A stretch of 64,000 nt of DNA from a bacterium (lineage in GTDB: Bacteria; Zhuqueibacterota; Zhuqueibacteria; Zhuqueibacterales; Zhuqueibacteraceae), in assembly GCA_023150945.1 (NCBI GenBank), contig JAKLJX010000003.1, positions 287,164 to 351,163 of the forward strand. The letters run 5' to 3'. This document shows positions 33,888 through 41,606 of the stretch, piece after piece. Each line of letters opens with the position of its first letter. Position 1 is the stretch's first letter. The position numbers and the translations under genes were made by a program. Under the pieces are notes generated by a model, which was not told the origin of the DNA, made no database searches, and was given only the letters and a program-made list of their open reading frames with translations.

Positions 33888-34970
33888 TCAATCTTCCCCG
33901 GCTTCCACCAACTCTTCCTCGTCATCAAAGAAATCCTCCAAAGGGGCGGCGGCATGGCCGCTGCTTTTGACCGCCTGGAGGCAGGCGACGCCGCGCTCGA
34001 TCATGCGGCGTACTTTTTTCTCCCAGCCCGGCTCCTGCAGCCGCAGACACTTGCAGGCGCGGCGCAAATGCGTCAAACCCTCATGCAGCGGAATGCGTTG
34101 CCGAATCGCGGGATCCATGAGAGTGAAATATTCGTCCAGGAAAGCCTCGAGCAGCGCGGGCAAGCCGGGTGCGCGTTTCACTTTGCCGCGCAAGAAGACG
34201 AGCAGATTGCCGAGATCCGAAGCAGGATCGCCATAGCACAGGGCATCATAGTCGATCAACCAGGAACGGTTGCCCTCGAGATGCACCTGGCCGAGGTGGA
34301 AGTCGCCGTGCAGCGGCGTCATGGCAATGTCGCCGAAACTCGCCTCCAGCTCATAGGCGGTGGCAACGAGGCCGGCGATTGCCGGCGCGAGGTCGGGCAG
34401 CGCGAGCGCGAGAAATTCATGGCGCGGATGGCAGCGGGTGAGCAGTTCCCGGACCGTGAAGGGCGCGCTCGGGACGAGTGGCGAGCGGTGCAGCTTCGCC
34501 AGCGTGCGCGCCAGCAGCCGGAAGGCCGCGGTGTTATCCGGTTTCCGGGCAAATGCCTTGACCGGAACGCCCGGCACTTCCTCTTGCAGGAGCATGCACA
34601 ACTCATCCAAAAACTCATATGGCTCGGGCATGCTGATGCCGTCGCCGGCCTCGCGGTCGAAGCCGTGCCGCCACAGGGTGCGCATGTCGTCGTACACTTG
34701 CCGGCCCTGATTGGCCTTGTAAACTTTGCCGATCACGCGCCAAACCGGCTGCGCCGCGCCCGCGAGCGCGACGCGGTAGCGCAACACACAGCGTTGATTG
34801 CGCCGGCGCAGAACTTCGATGTCGACGCGGCTCACCTCCACTGCCTGTCCGAAACGCGCTTGCACCTGCGGCCGAAACACGGCCTGCATTTGCTCTTCCT
34901 CCAGCGCGGTGGCGAGAGTGTACAGTTTGTCTTTGACTTTCAACGCAGCAGACTTTGCTGTGGTATCCAT
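33888..34970 (-). CDS. APH-fold protein 7 (short form, intact maltokinase-like HGDFHLGQ motif)
   Basis: 360 residues from ATG 34970. Single N-lobe: VLRRRNQRCVLRYRVALA with Lys in WRVIGKVYKANQGRQVYDDM, then MPEPYEFLDELCMLLQEEVPG. Catalytic loop HGDFHLGQVHL (His 221, Asp 223), then LIDYDALCYGDP (D240, D242). HGDFHLGQ is the wording seen in maltokinases. The C-terminus is strongly acidic (PLEDFFDDEEELVEAGED). It is the first APH gene of the operon, right after a glycosyltransferase. It is the best candidate in the cluster for a catalytically normal sugar kinase. Confidence 0.85.
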   Translation of the reverse strand: MDTTAKSAALKVKDKLYTLATALEEEQMQAVFRPQVQARFGQAVEVSRVDIEVLRRRNQRCVLRYRVALAGAAQPVWRVIGKVYKANQGRQVYDDMRTLWRHGFDREAGDGISMPEPYEFLDELCMLLQEEVPGVPVKAFARKPDNTAAFRLLARTLAKLHRSPLVPSAPFTVRELLTRCHPRHEFLALALPDLAPAIAGLVATAYELEASFGDIAMTPLHGDFHLGQVHLEGNRSWLIDYDALCYGDPASDLGNLLVFLRGKVKRAPGLPALLEAFLDEYFTLMDPAIRQRIPLHEGLTHLRRACKCLRLQEPGWEKKVRRMIERGVACLQAVKSSGHAAAPLEDFFDDEEELVEAGED

Positions 34971-35014
34971 GATGAAGCCCTTGTCTGTGGTGGATGGATG
35001 CGCGTGCTTGCCGT

Positions 35015-36385
35015 TTACTCCGCGAGGGCTGCAGCAGCGGTGCGTTTTACCGGCCACGCAGCGGGCGCATGGTTGCCGGCTACCGGCTTGGCGGTGGTGA
35101 CGTCCGCCGTCTCTTCGCCCAGCGCACGGCGCAGCGCATTGCCGATCTTTTCGACGTTGCGCCGGGAATCGAATTCGCGGATCACTTTTTCGCGGCCGGC
35201 GCGACCCCAGGCTTGCGCCAACTCCGGGTCGCGCAACAGCGTGGCCATGGCGGCAGCAAAGGCCGGCGGATTTTTCTCCGGCACTAGCAGGCCGTTCACG
35301 CCGTGATCAACGCATTCCGGAATGCCGGAAATATCGGTGGAGACCACGGGTATTTCCATGGCCATCGCTTCGACGATGACGTTGGGAATGCCGTCGCGGT
35401 CGCCGTCGCTTTGCACCTCGCACGCCAGCGCGAACAAGTCGGCCTGGCAATAGTATTCGAGCAACTCGCGCTGCGACAGCGCTGGCAGCAGCGTGACGCA
35501 ATCATGCAAGCCCAGGCTGCGAATCTGCGCGCGGAGCTGTTCTTTCAGCTCGCCGCCGCCGATGAGGTGGCAATGAAACTCCAGGCCCTGCTGGCGCAAG
35601 AGATGCAGCGCTTGCACCAGCGTGGGAAAACCCTTCTTGGGCACAAAGCGACCAATCGAGAGAATGCGGGGGCAACCTTCGCTCCTGCGCTTGACCGGCG
35701 CGGAAAAGAAGTCGGTGTCCAGGCCGTGATAACAGCGCATCACCTCGCGGCCGGGGCCGGCGATCTGCTGCAAATAATTGCGATTGTATGCCGTGCAGGT
35801 GGTCACCATGCTGGCGCCGAGCAGCTTCTCCCGCAGAAAATCGTGTTCCTGCAGATAGATGTCCTTGGCGTGCGCACTGAAGCTGTAGCCGGTGCCGGTG
35901 AGCCACTTTGCGAAATAGGCCACCGTGGTCGGGCCGTGACTGAAATGCGCGTAGAAGTGGGCGATGCTGACGCGGCCGGCGCGCGCCGGGCCTTTGCTGT
36001 CCGGCAGCATCAGGAAATTCTGCACGAGATACGCCGCCTGCGCAAACCGCTTGATGGTCGACGAGCTGCGCTGGCGCAGGCTGCGCAACGCGGCATAGCG
36101 GAAGGCCTGCCAGTAGACCTCGGGCCGCCGCCACCACAAGCGCAGGTTGGCCTTGAGAAAGGCGCGCGCTTCCGGCCAGAAATAGTCCGGAATGTAGGTG
36201 ACGCGTGCCTGCACGCGGCGTACGTTTTCGTGAATTTTGGCTTCACCGGGATTGCGCAGCGCGAAAATGTGCAGCTTGAAACCGAGCTGCTCGAGCAGCA
36301 GAATCTCGTTGGTGATGAATGTTTCGGAAAGCCGCGGGTAACCTTTCAAGATCACCGCCACGACCTTCGTTGTTGTCTTGCTCAT
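35015..36385 (-). CDS. Family 4 glycosyltransferase
   Basis: 456 residues from ATG 36385. The opening VVAVILKGYPRLSETFITNE is typical of GT4 enzymes of the exopolysaccharide (WcaL/AmsK-like) group. Donor-side motifs: YHGLDTDFF, ILSIGRFVPKKGFPTLVQAL, LIGGGELKEQLRAQI, LLPALSQRELLEYYCQADLF, and the GIPNVIVEAMAMEIPVVSTD Glu pair followed by GIPECVDHG. The E-A-M-A-M-E block and the polysaccharide-type N-terminus suggest surface-glycan synthesis. Confidence 0.91.
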   Translation of the reverse strand: MSKTTTKVVAVILKGYPRLSETFITNEILLLEQLGFKLHIFALRNPGEAKIHENVRRVQARVTYIPDYFWPEARAFLKANLRLWWRRPEVYWQAFRYAALRSLRQRSSSTIKRFAQAAYLVQNFLMLPDSKGPARAGRVSIAHFYAHFSHGPTTVAYFAKWLTGTGYSFSAHAKDIYLQEHDFLREKLLGASMVTTCTAYNRNYLQQIAGPGREVMRCYHGLDTDFFSAPVKRRSEGCPRILSIGRFVPKKGFPTLVQALHLLRQQGLEFHCHLIGGGELKEQLRAQIRSLGLHDCVTLLPALSQRELLEYYCQADLFALACEVQSDGDRDGIPNVIVEAMAMEIPVVSTDISGIPECVDHGVNGLLVPEKNPPAFAAAMATLLRDPELAQAWGRAGREKVIREFDSRRNVEKIGNALRRALGEETADVTTAKPVAGNHAPAAWPVKRTAAAALAE

Positions 36386-36459
36386 GACGCACTCTGCATT
36401 TCTGTAGCCCTGCACACGGGTTGTTTCCGCTTGCACCGGCAGTGAGCCTGCAACCGGCC

Positions 36460-36924
36460 TCAGAATCCTTCGAAGATCGTCTTCTCGCTCAGGCGCACGG
36501 TCACGCCGCTGACCTCGAGCGTGCCGGCCTCGGGATTGAGGCACTGGATGGCGCCCTGCAGTTCTTCGATGTTGAAGCTTTTGCGCTCCTTGACCTTGAG
36601 CTTCGCGGGCAGGAAGCCATAGGCGCGCGAATAGGTGCCCTTGATCTTGACCACATCGCCTGGTTGGATGGCCTGCAAGCCGGTATCCTGGCGGGTCACG
36701 TCTTTGATCAGCGCGGTGGCGGGTACGGCAAAATCGCGGTTGAGCATGCGCAGCGCATGCCTGGCCGCATCGAGTTGCTGCACCACGCCTTCGAATTCGG
36801 CCTCATAATCGCCGGGCTTGGGCGTGATGTCGAGCGCGAGAAATGCGCCGTCCTGCTCCGACCGGCCTTTGATTTTGACGCGCTGGCCGACCTTGAGATG
36901 TTCGAATCCGACAATTTGATGCAT
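36460..36924 (-). CDS. DUF5666-like two-repeat protein B
   Basis: 154 residues with two OB-like repeats. Each repeat has a G-QRVKIKG strand (VGQRVKIKGRSEQDGAFLAL; PGDVVKIKGTYSRAYGFLPA) followed by an EGVVQQLD/LQGAIQCL strand. No signal peptide is present, which is unusual because DUF5666-type proteins are often exported. It is a tandem paralogue of the protein encoded upstream at 36939. The start is ATG 36924; an upstream TTG at 36942 overlaps the neighbour. Function unknown. Confidence 0.72.
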   Translation of the reverse strand: MHQIVGFEHLKVGQRVKIKGRSEQDGAFLALDITPKPGDYEAEFEGVVQQLDAARHALRMLNRDFAVPATALIKDVTRQDTGLQAIQPGDVVKIKGTYSRAYGFLPAKLKVKERKSFNIEELQGAIQCLNPEAGTLEVSGVTVRLSEKTIFEGF

Positions 36925-36938
36925 GGGAAGCTGGCCTT

Positions 36939-37403
36939 TCAAAATCCGTCAATCTCGGTTTCTTCCGTCACCAGCGTGTTGATGCCGACGACGCGCAGCA
37001 TGCCGTTCTCGCGATCGATCTTTTGGATGAAGCCCTGCAGTTCCGAGTTCTCGGCGTCAAGATCGTCTTTGACCTTGATTTTGGCGGGCAGGAATTTGCC
37101 TTCCGGTGAATAGAAGCCCTTGGCCTTGATCGTGTCGCCCGGTTTGAGGCCGGCCAGCGAAGTGGCATTGCGCGCCGCATCGAGAATGTCCGTGGACTCG
37201 GGCACCGGCAATTCCTGGTTGCAGATGCGCAGAGCATGGCGGTAGAGGTCGACCTCCTGCACCACGCCCTCGATCGAGGCGTATTCGTCGCCTTCCTTCA
37301 ATTTGATTTCCATTGCGACAAAATCGCCGCTGGCCTGCGCCTGGCCCTTGACCTTGACGCGCTGCCCCATGCGGAAAACCTGCATACGCTCACGTACCTG
37401 CAT
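36939..37403 (-). CDS. DUF5666-like two-repeat protein A
   Basis: 154 residues, the same length as its tandem copy. Repeats: MGQRVKVKGQAQASGDFVAM with EGVVQEVDLYRHALRI, and PGDTIKAKGFYSPEGKFLPA with LQGFIQKIDRENGMLRV. AAGGA lies 8 nt before ATG 37403; the GTG at 37409 is too close to it. The pair sits between COG4671-type glycosyltransferases and a GT4 enzyme. A third relative with a signal peptide heads the efflux operon at 40914. Ligand binding by an OB-type fold is an inference. Confidence 0.74.
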   Translation of the reverse strand: MQVRERMQVFRMGQRVKVKGQAQASGDFVAMEIKLKEGDEYASIEGVVQEVDLYRHALRICNQELPVPESTDILDAARNATSLAGLKPGDTIKAKGFYSPEGKFLPAKIKVKDDLDAENSELQGFIQKIDRENGMLRVVGINTLVTEETEIDGF

Positions 37404-37472
37404 GATCACATCCTTCCCAAACGAAGTTAAGAGTATGTGGAGGTTTGAAAGAATCCTTGGCGCGGCGCGCCC

Positions 37473-38669
37473 TCACAGCGCGGAGAGCACGAAATTCGCG
37501 ACCCGTGAGGCGCCGTTGAGATCCGGCAGCATGGCTTCGTTCATGCCCGCGCCGTCCTGCAAGCGCTGGCGGATCAGTTCCGCCAAATTTCCGGCGGTCA
37601 GCACGTTGGGATGAATCGAGCTGAACAAGCCGCGCTCGGTCAAGATGCGCGTGCGCATGGTCTGCTCGAGGCTGGGGCCCGGCCGCGGCACGATGATGGC
37701 GTTCTTGCGATAGCGCATGATCTCGCTGACAGTGTTGTAGCCCGCCATCGAGATCACCAGGTCGGCGTGGCTGAGAAAGCGGATGCTGTCCTGTCCCATT
37801 TGCGTGACGATGATGGGCAGGCCCACGGCTTTCTGGCGCAGCAGCCGGCGTTGATCTTTGTGCATGAACGGCCCGGTGGAAATCACCGCCGTGAAATCAC
37901 CGTTGGTCGGCTGCAGGTGGCGCACGGCCTCGATGAATTGATCCATGAAGTAGGAAGCATCGGCGCCGCCGCCGCCGGTCACCAGAATGAACTTGCCGCG
38001 CGGCTCGCTGCCGAGCAGCGTTTGCAACGCGCTGCTGTCGAAGACGGGTGCGTCCTGTTCACGCGAAACGTAGCCGCAGTACTGCGTGCGGCCGAGCAGG
38101 CCCTCGGGGAATTGATACTCGGTGAGCGCATCGAAGACGTTGGCGCAGCCGTAGATCAGGACGGCGTCATAGAAATTGCTGGCGGCTGCGAAGGCGCCCT
38201 CGCTTTGCCATTGCCGCCGAATGACGTCGGGGGCGCCCAGAATATCGCGCAAGCCCAGAATGATTTTGGTCCGCGGACATTGCGCGCGCAGCACCTCCAG
38301 CGGCCGCGCCAGCTCGCCGAGCGCGCCGTGCGGCATGTGATCCACCAGAAACACATCCGGCTGAAAGCTGATCGCGACGTTCTTGATGATCTCCGAGCGA
38401 ATCGTCAGCAGTTCGCGATAACCCATCGCCAACCGATTGGGCCGCCACACGCCGGTGTCAACCTTGACGATGGTCGGAATCTTGATGAAATCGCATTTCG
38501 GCGGCAGCTTGAAAAAGGGTGCCTTGGGCGAATCCGCGATGATCAAGATGGAGGCTTCCGGGCAGCGCTTCTTGATTTGAATGCTGATGTTGAGATTGCG
38601 CCGCAGATGGCCCAAACCGAAGCCGTCCTGCGAATAGATCATGATTTTCATTTCCGGCGAACCGGCCAT
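37473..38669 (-). CDS. COG4671-type predicted glycosyltransferase
   Basis: 398 residues. The opening KIMIYSQDGFGLGHLRRNLN and the donor-site block LVISMAGYNTVSEIMRYRKN followed by AIIVPRPGPSLEQTMRTRIL are those of the MurG-like GT-B family COG4671. GAGGGA precedes ATG 38669, which lies 11 bp after the previous stop. It forms a tandem pair with the gene upstream. These proteins are annotated as glycosyltransferases from fold only; the substrate is unknown. Confidence 0.85.
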   Translation of the reverse strand: MAGSPEMKIMIYSQDGFGLGHLRRNLNISIQIKKRCPEASILIIADSPKAPFFKLPPKCDFIKIPTIVKVDTGVWRPNRLAMGYRELLTIRSEIIKNVAISFQPDVFLVDHMPHGALGELARPLEVLRAQCPRTKIILGLRDILGAPDVIRRQWQSEGAFAAASNFYDAVLIYGCANVFDALTEYQFPEGLLGRTQYCGYVSREQDAPVFDSSALQTLLGSEPRGKFILVTGGGGADASYFMDQFIEAVRHLQPTNGDFTAVISTGPFMHKDQRRLLRQKAVGLPIIVTQMGQDSIRFLSHADLVISMAGYNTVSEIMRYRKNAIIVPRPGPSLEQTMRTRILTERGLFSSIHPNVLTAGNLAELIRQRLQDGAGMNEAMLPDLNGASRVANFVLSAL

Positions 38670-38680
38670 GAGAAACTCCC

Positions 38681-39904
38681 TCAAGAGGCCGCCAGCAGGT
38701 GTTCCACTGCCGCGTGGCCGGACAGCGCTCTCATCCGCTCGGCAATTCGGACGAAGCCATTGAGCGGGACGTTGTCATAGCGCGACTTGGGCACAAGCCG
38801 CGGGCCGCGAAACAGCAAATGCGGCAGAATCTCGCGCAGGGCGGAGGGGTGGAATTCCACCGGCTGCACCACAGTCACCCAGTCACGCTCCTGAAAGAAG
38901 CGCGCGCGGCAGAGATTGCCCGGCTGTTCCTTCAGGCTCGGCACCACCATGGTCAGTTTGCGGTGCGCCAGCACTTCACACATGACGTCGTAACCGCCGG
39001 TGCAAATCACCAGATCGGCAAAGCGCACATACTGCAGTTTGTGTTTGCTGAAACGTTGGAACACCACGTGCGGCAAGCGCTGCGCCCGCGCCGCGAAATC
39101 GCGCTTGTCGCGCGCGCTGATCGCCGGCCCCGCCGCGATCAGGCTTTGCACGTTGAGTTCACCGGCCGTGCTTTCCAAAAGGCGCAGGTAGGCATCCACC
39201 ATGGCGAAGTCATCGCTGCTGCCGCCCGGCGAGAGCAACACCAGCGGCAGGGTGCGGTTCATCTGCGCCACCTCGGTGCGCACGCGATGTGAGGGCGGCG
39301 TGGCGCGGCTGAGATAGCCGGTGTAGAACAGTTTGTGCGCCAAGTGCGGCGGCAGGTCGTACGCCTCGGCCAGGTCGAACACGCTGCGCGCGCCGAAGAC
39401 AAGAATCTCATCGGCGAAGTTTTCGAAGGTTTTGAGCGCCTCGCCCCGCCGCCACTGCCGTTTCACGAATTCCGACTCGCCGAGCGTATCCGAAAGCCCC
39501 CAGATCAGTTTGGCCTCGGGCAGTTCTTCGCGCAGATAGGCGGTGATCTTTTGCAGTTCCTGCGGCAGGTTGAGCAGGCTTTCATCGAGCAGGACAAGAT
39601 CGGGGCGAAACGTCTTGATCGCACTTTGCGCGATCTTGCGCCGGATTTTCAAAGTGCGCTCGAGATCGATTTGCAGGCCTTTGCTGGCATAGCTGCTGTT
39701 GAAATCATGCGTGAGCGTCGGCAGGTGCACGTAATCAACCCGGTCGGCGAGCTTGAACCGGCCGATGGTGGAGAGATCGGTGAGCACCAGGCTCGAGCAG
39801 GCCGGCAGCGCGTGCGACAGCGACGTGGCGATCGCGAGCGTGCGCGAAATGTGCTGCCAGCCGAGACTCTCGTTGCAGTACATCAAGATGCGGAACGATG
39901 ACAT
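38681..39904 (-). CDS. COG4671-type predicted glycosyltransferase (first gene of the cluster)
   Basis: 407 residues. FRILMYCNESLGWQHISRTL at the N-terminus and LVICTGGYDVMCEVLAHRKL followed by TMVVPSLKEQPGNLCRARFF at the donor site match its downstream neighbour, so the two are paralogues. The two differ at the acceptor-side glycine loop (GFGLGHLRRN versus SLGWQHISRT), which hints at different acceptors. It is the 5'-most gene of the long minus-strand run. The operon promoter should lie in the 1-kb gap above it. Confidence 0.85.
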   Translation of the reverse strand: MSSFRILMYCNESLGWQHISRTLAIATSLSHALPACSSLVLTDLSTIGRFKLADRVDYVHLPTLTHDFNSSYASKGLQIDLERTLKIRRKIAQSAIKTFRPDLVLLDESLLNLPQELQKITAYLREELPEAKLIWGLSDTLGESEFVKRQWRRGEALKTFENFADEILVFGARSVFDLAEAYDLPPHLAHKLFYTGYLSRATPPSHRVRTEVAQMNRTLPLVLLSPGGSSDDFAMVDAYLRLLESTAGELNVQSLIAAGPAISARDKRDFAARAQRLPHVVFQRFSKHKLQYVRFADLVICTGGYDVMCEVLAHRKLTMVVPSLKEQPGNLCRARFFQERDWVTVVQPVEFHPSALREILPHLLFRGPRLVPKSRYDNVPLNGFVRIAERMRALSGHAAVEHLLAAS

Positions 39905-40913
39905 AGAGTGGCCCTTGGAATCGCTGCATGCCGGCGCAAACTGCAAGCGGCGCCGTGTGCCAGCCGGTTGATGCTGCACTCGATTGGCTCACCCGGATTC
40001 CGTTCCGGCGAACGTCAAAACGTATCCAACTGCTGAGCAGGCAGAAAACGTGATCGACTTCGAATCAAACTGGTGCAATCAATCCGTTGATTACAATGGG
40101 AAAGACAGCGCGAGGTGGGAACCTTCCGGAGAAGCTGCGAAGCAAAGCACCCCGCCTCCGGAGGCAAGACTCGCAGGCCCGGCGGCACAGGCGAGTCATA
40201 CTCGATCGACGAAATGCGATTTTTGAGTATCAACACGGACTGGCGATGGTGAGTTTACATTATGATGACAATGCCGGATGTCCGTGACAGAGAGTTGACC
40301 ATCAGGAAACCAAATGTGGTTACGCAAACCGCGCCATATTTACAATCGTGCCGGGTTAATCGCAGAATTCTGCCGCGTTTTAGGATGCTCCCTTGCGCCG
40401 GTGCGCAACGGAGCGGCTGCGCCGGCACGATTTTGAGTCCAGCGGAATATACCGCCATCAGTTCACCTTACGGAAACGCAGCCTTCACATTCTGTAAACA
40501 TAACCACCTGCCCGCTGATTTTGTCAGGCCGGCCGGCCGAATGCGAACCCGCCAGGCCGTTGTAGAGAGACGCTGGTTCTCCTGCAAACCGCGGGATCAC
40601 CTTGCTGCTGCGCATACTCTGTCTCATTTGTGTGAGTTTTTTCCGCTCCTGCGGCCTCGACCTCGGTTGATGCAAAAGGTGCTGACCCGACCGCTGCCGT
40701 CTTTTTGGTCATTTTACATGAATTTTACGGCCGCGCGACCATGCCGTGACACGCGCGCCCGCGAGTGTTGGTATATTCTGTGCGTTCATCCGGCAGCGAG
40801 ACTGCAGATCAACCGGCGCGGACCGTTGCGCTGCCCAGTCCGCCGCGGCTTGTGTCCACTGGCCGGCTGCCCTGACAAGTGACAAATCATCAACCAATTC
40901 AAGGGAGAATTCC
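39905..40913. promoter_or_regulatory. 1-kb divergent intergenic region
   Basis: This is the only long gap in the 20-46 kb stretch. It lies between two divergent operons and must hold both promoters. A TATATT box at 40772-40777 on the plus strand has a weak TGACAC 19 nt upstream and would serve the efflux operon with a leader of about 130 nt. Around 40110-40200 a structured GC-rich stretch includes GCGAG...CTCGC and CCTCCGGAGG pairings. A short plus-strand frame over 40262-40882 has no family-like sequence. Confidence 0.45.
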
Positions 40914-41510
40914 ATGCGAGTCATTCTCACAATGAGTGCCGCGCTCATCGCCGGCGCGGTTCTGCTGTCCTTCGCCACCGGCCATGCGCAGGGCACGACC
41001 GCAGCGCCGGCCAAGGTAAGGCAGCAAGTGGATATTTTCGCCACCGCCAAAGTCGGCCAGTGGGCGGAGATCAAAGGGGCGCCGCAGAAGGACAATTCCT
41101 TCATTGCCACCAAGATCAAGTTCTTGACCGGCGATCTGCTGGACGATGAATGGGAAGTGGCCGGCAAGATTCTGTCGATCGACGTGCTGCGCAAGGAAAT
41201 TCGGGTGGTGCGCCATTGGCCGATCCGCTGCCAAAAGGAAACCGAATTCGAAAACAAAGACGGCAATCCCATCACGATGGAAAGTCTGCAAGTGGGGATG
41301 AACATCGAGTCCGAAGGCACTTTCCTGAAAGACGGCACGTTCCTGGCCAAAGAGGTCGAGGAAGACGAAGTGAAAGAGCCGGAGGAGGCGGATCACGTGA
41401 CGTTGTTGGGCAAGATCGAGAAGGTCGATGCCACCGGCCGCACGATTCAGGTCATGGGCACGACGTTTTTGGTCACCGACCAGACCAAAAGCAAGTCCGC
41501 CATCAAGTGA
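40914..41510 (+). CDS. Exported DUF5666-like protein
   Basis: 198 residues. Signal peptide: MRVILTMSAALIAGAVLLSF, cleavage near GHAQG. The mature part has OB-like repeats: VGQWAEIKGAPQKDNSFIAT with WEVAGKILSIDVLRKEIRVV, and VGMNIESEGTFLKDGTFLAK with TLLGKIEKVDATGRTIQVMG. The acidic hinge EVEEDEVKEPEEAD separates the repeats. AAGGGAGA precedes the ATG. It is the first gene of the TolC-MacAB operon and a relative of the two unsecreted proteins at 36460 and 36939. It could bind a metal or an envelope ligand; the sequence does not decide. Confidence 0.76.
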   Translation: MRVILTMSAALIAGAVLLSFATGHAQGTTAAPAKVRQQVDIFATAKVGQWAEIKGAPQKDNSFIATKIKFLTGDLLDDEWEVAGKILSIDVLRKEIRVVRHWPIRCQKETEFENKDGNPITMESLQVGMNIESEGTFLKDGTFLAKEVEEDEVKEPEEADHVTLLGKIEKVDATGRTIQVMGTTFLVTDQTKSKSAIK

Positions 41511-41606
41511 TCTCACCGGCAGGGCGCTCCGACCCGCTCACCGCGCCGGCCGGAGCGCTGTGCCGGTTCATGCCCGAACGCTCTTCTCTCCAAAACAGGA
41601 TTCGCT

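Noticed and set aside
19355-34970. Aminoglycoside resistance island
   Set aside because: Although APH-fold, five proteins lack the catalytic Asp and the intact ones look maltokinase-like; no mobile element, integron or resistance context is present.
40100-40200. Possible riboswitch (GEMM-like GCGAAGCAAAGC and GGGAACC wording)
   Set aside because: The order and pairing do not match the c-di-GMP, cobalamin or TPP consensus; no gene with fitting role follows closely in either direction.
40262-40882. 206-residue plus-strand frame in the divergent region
   Set aside because: No ribosome-binding site, no family-like sequence, and it covers a probable promoter box.
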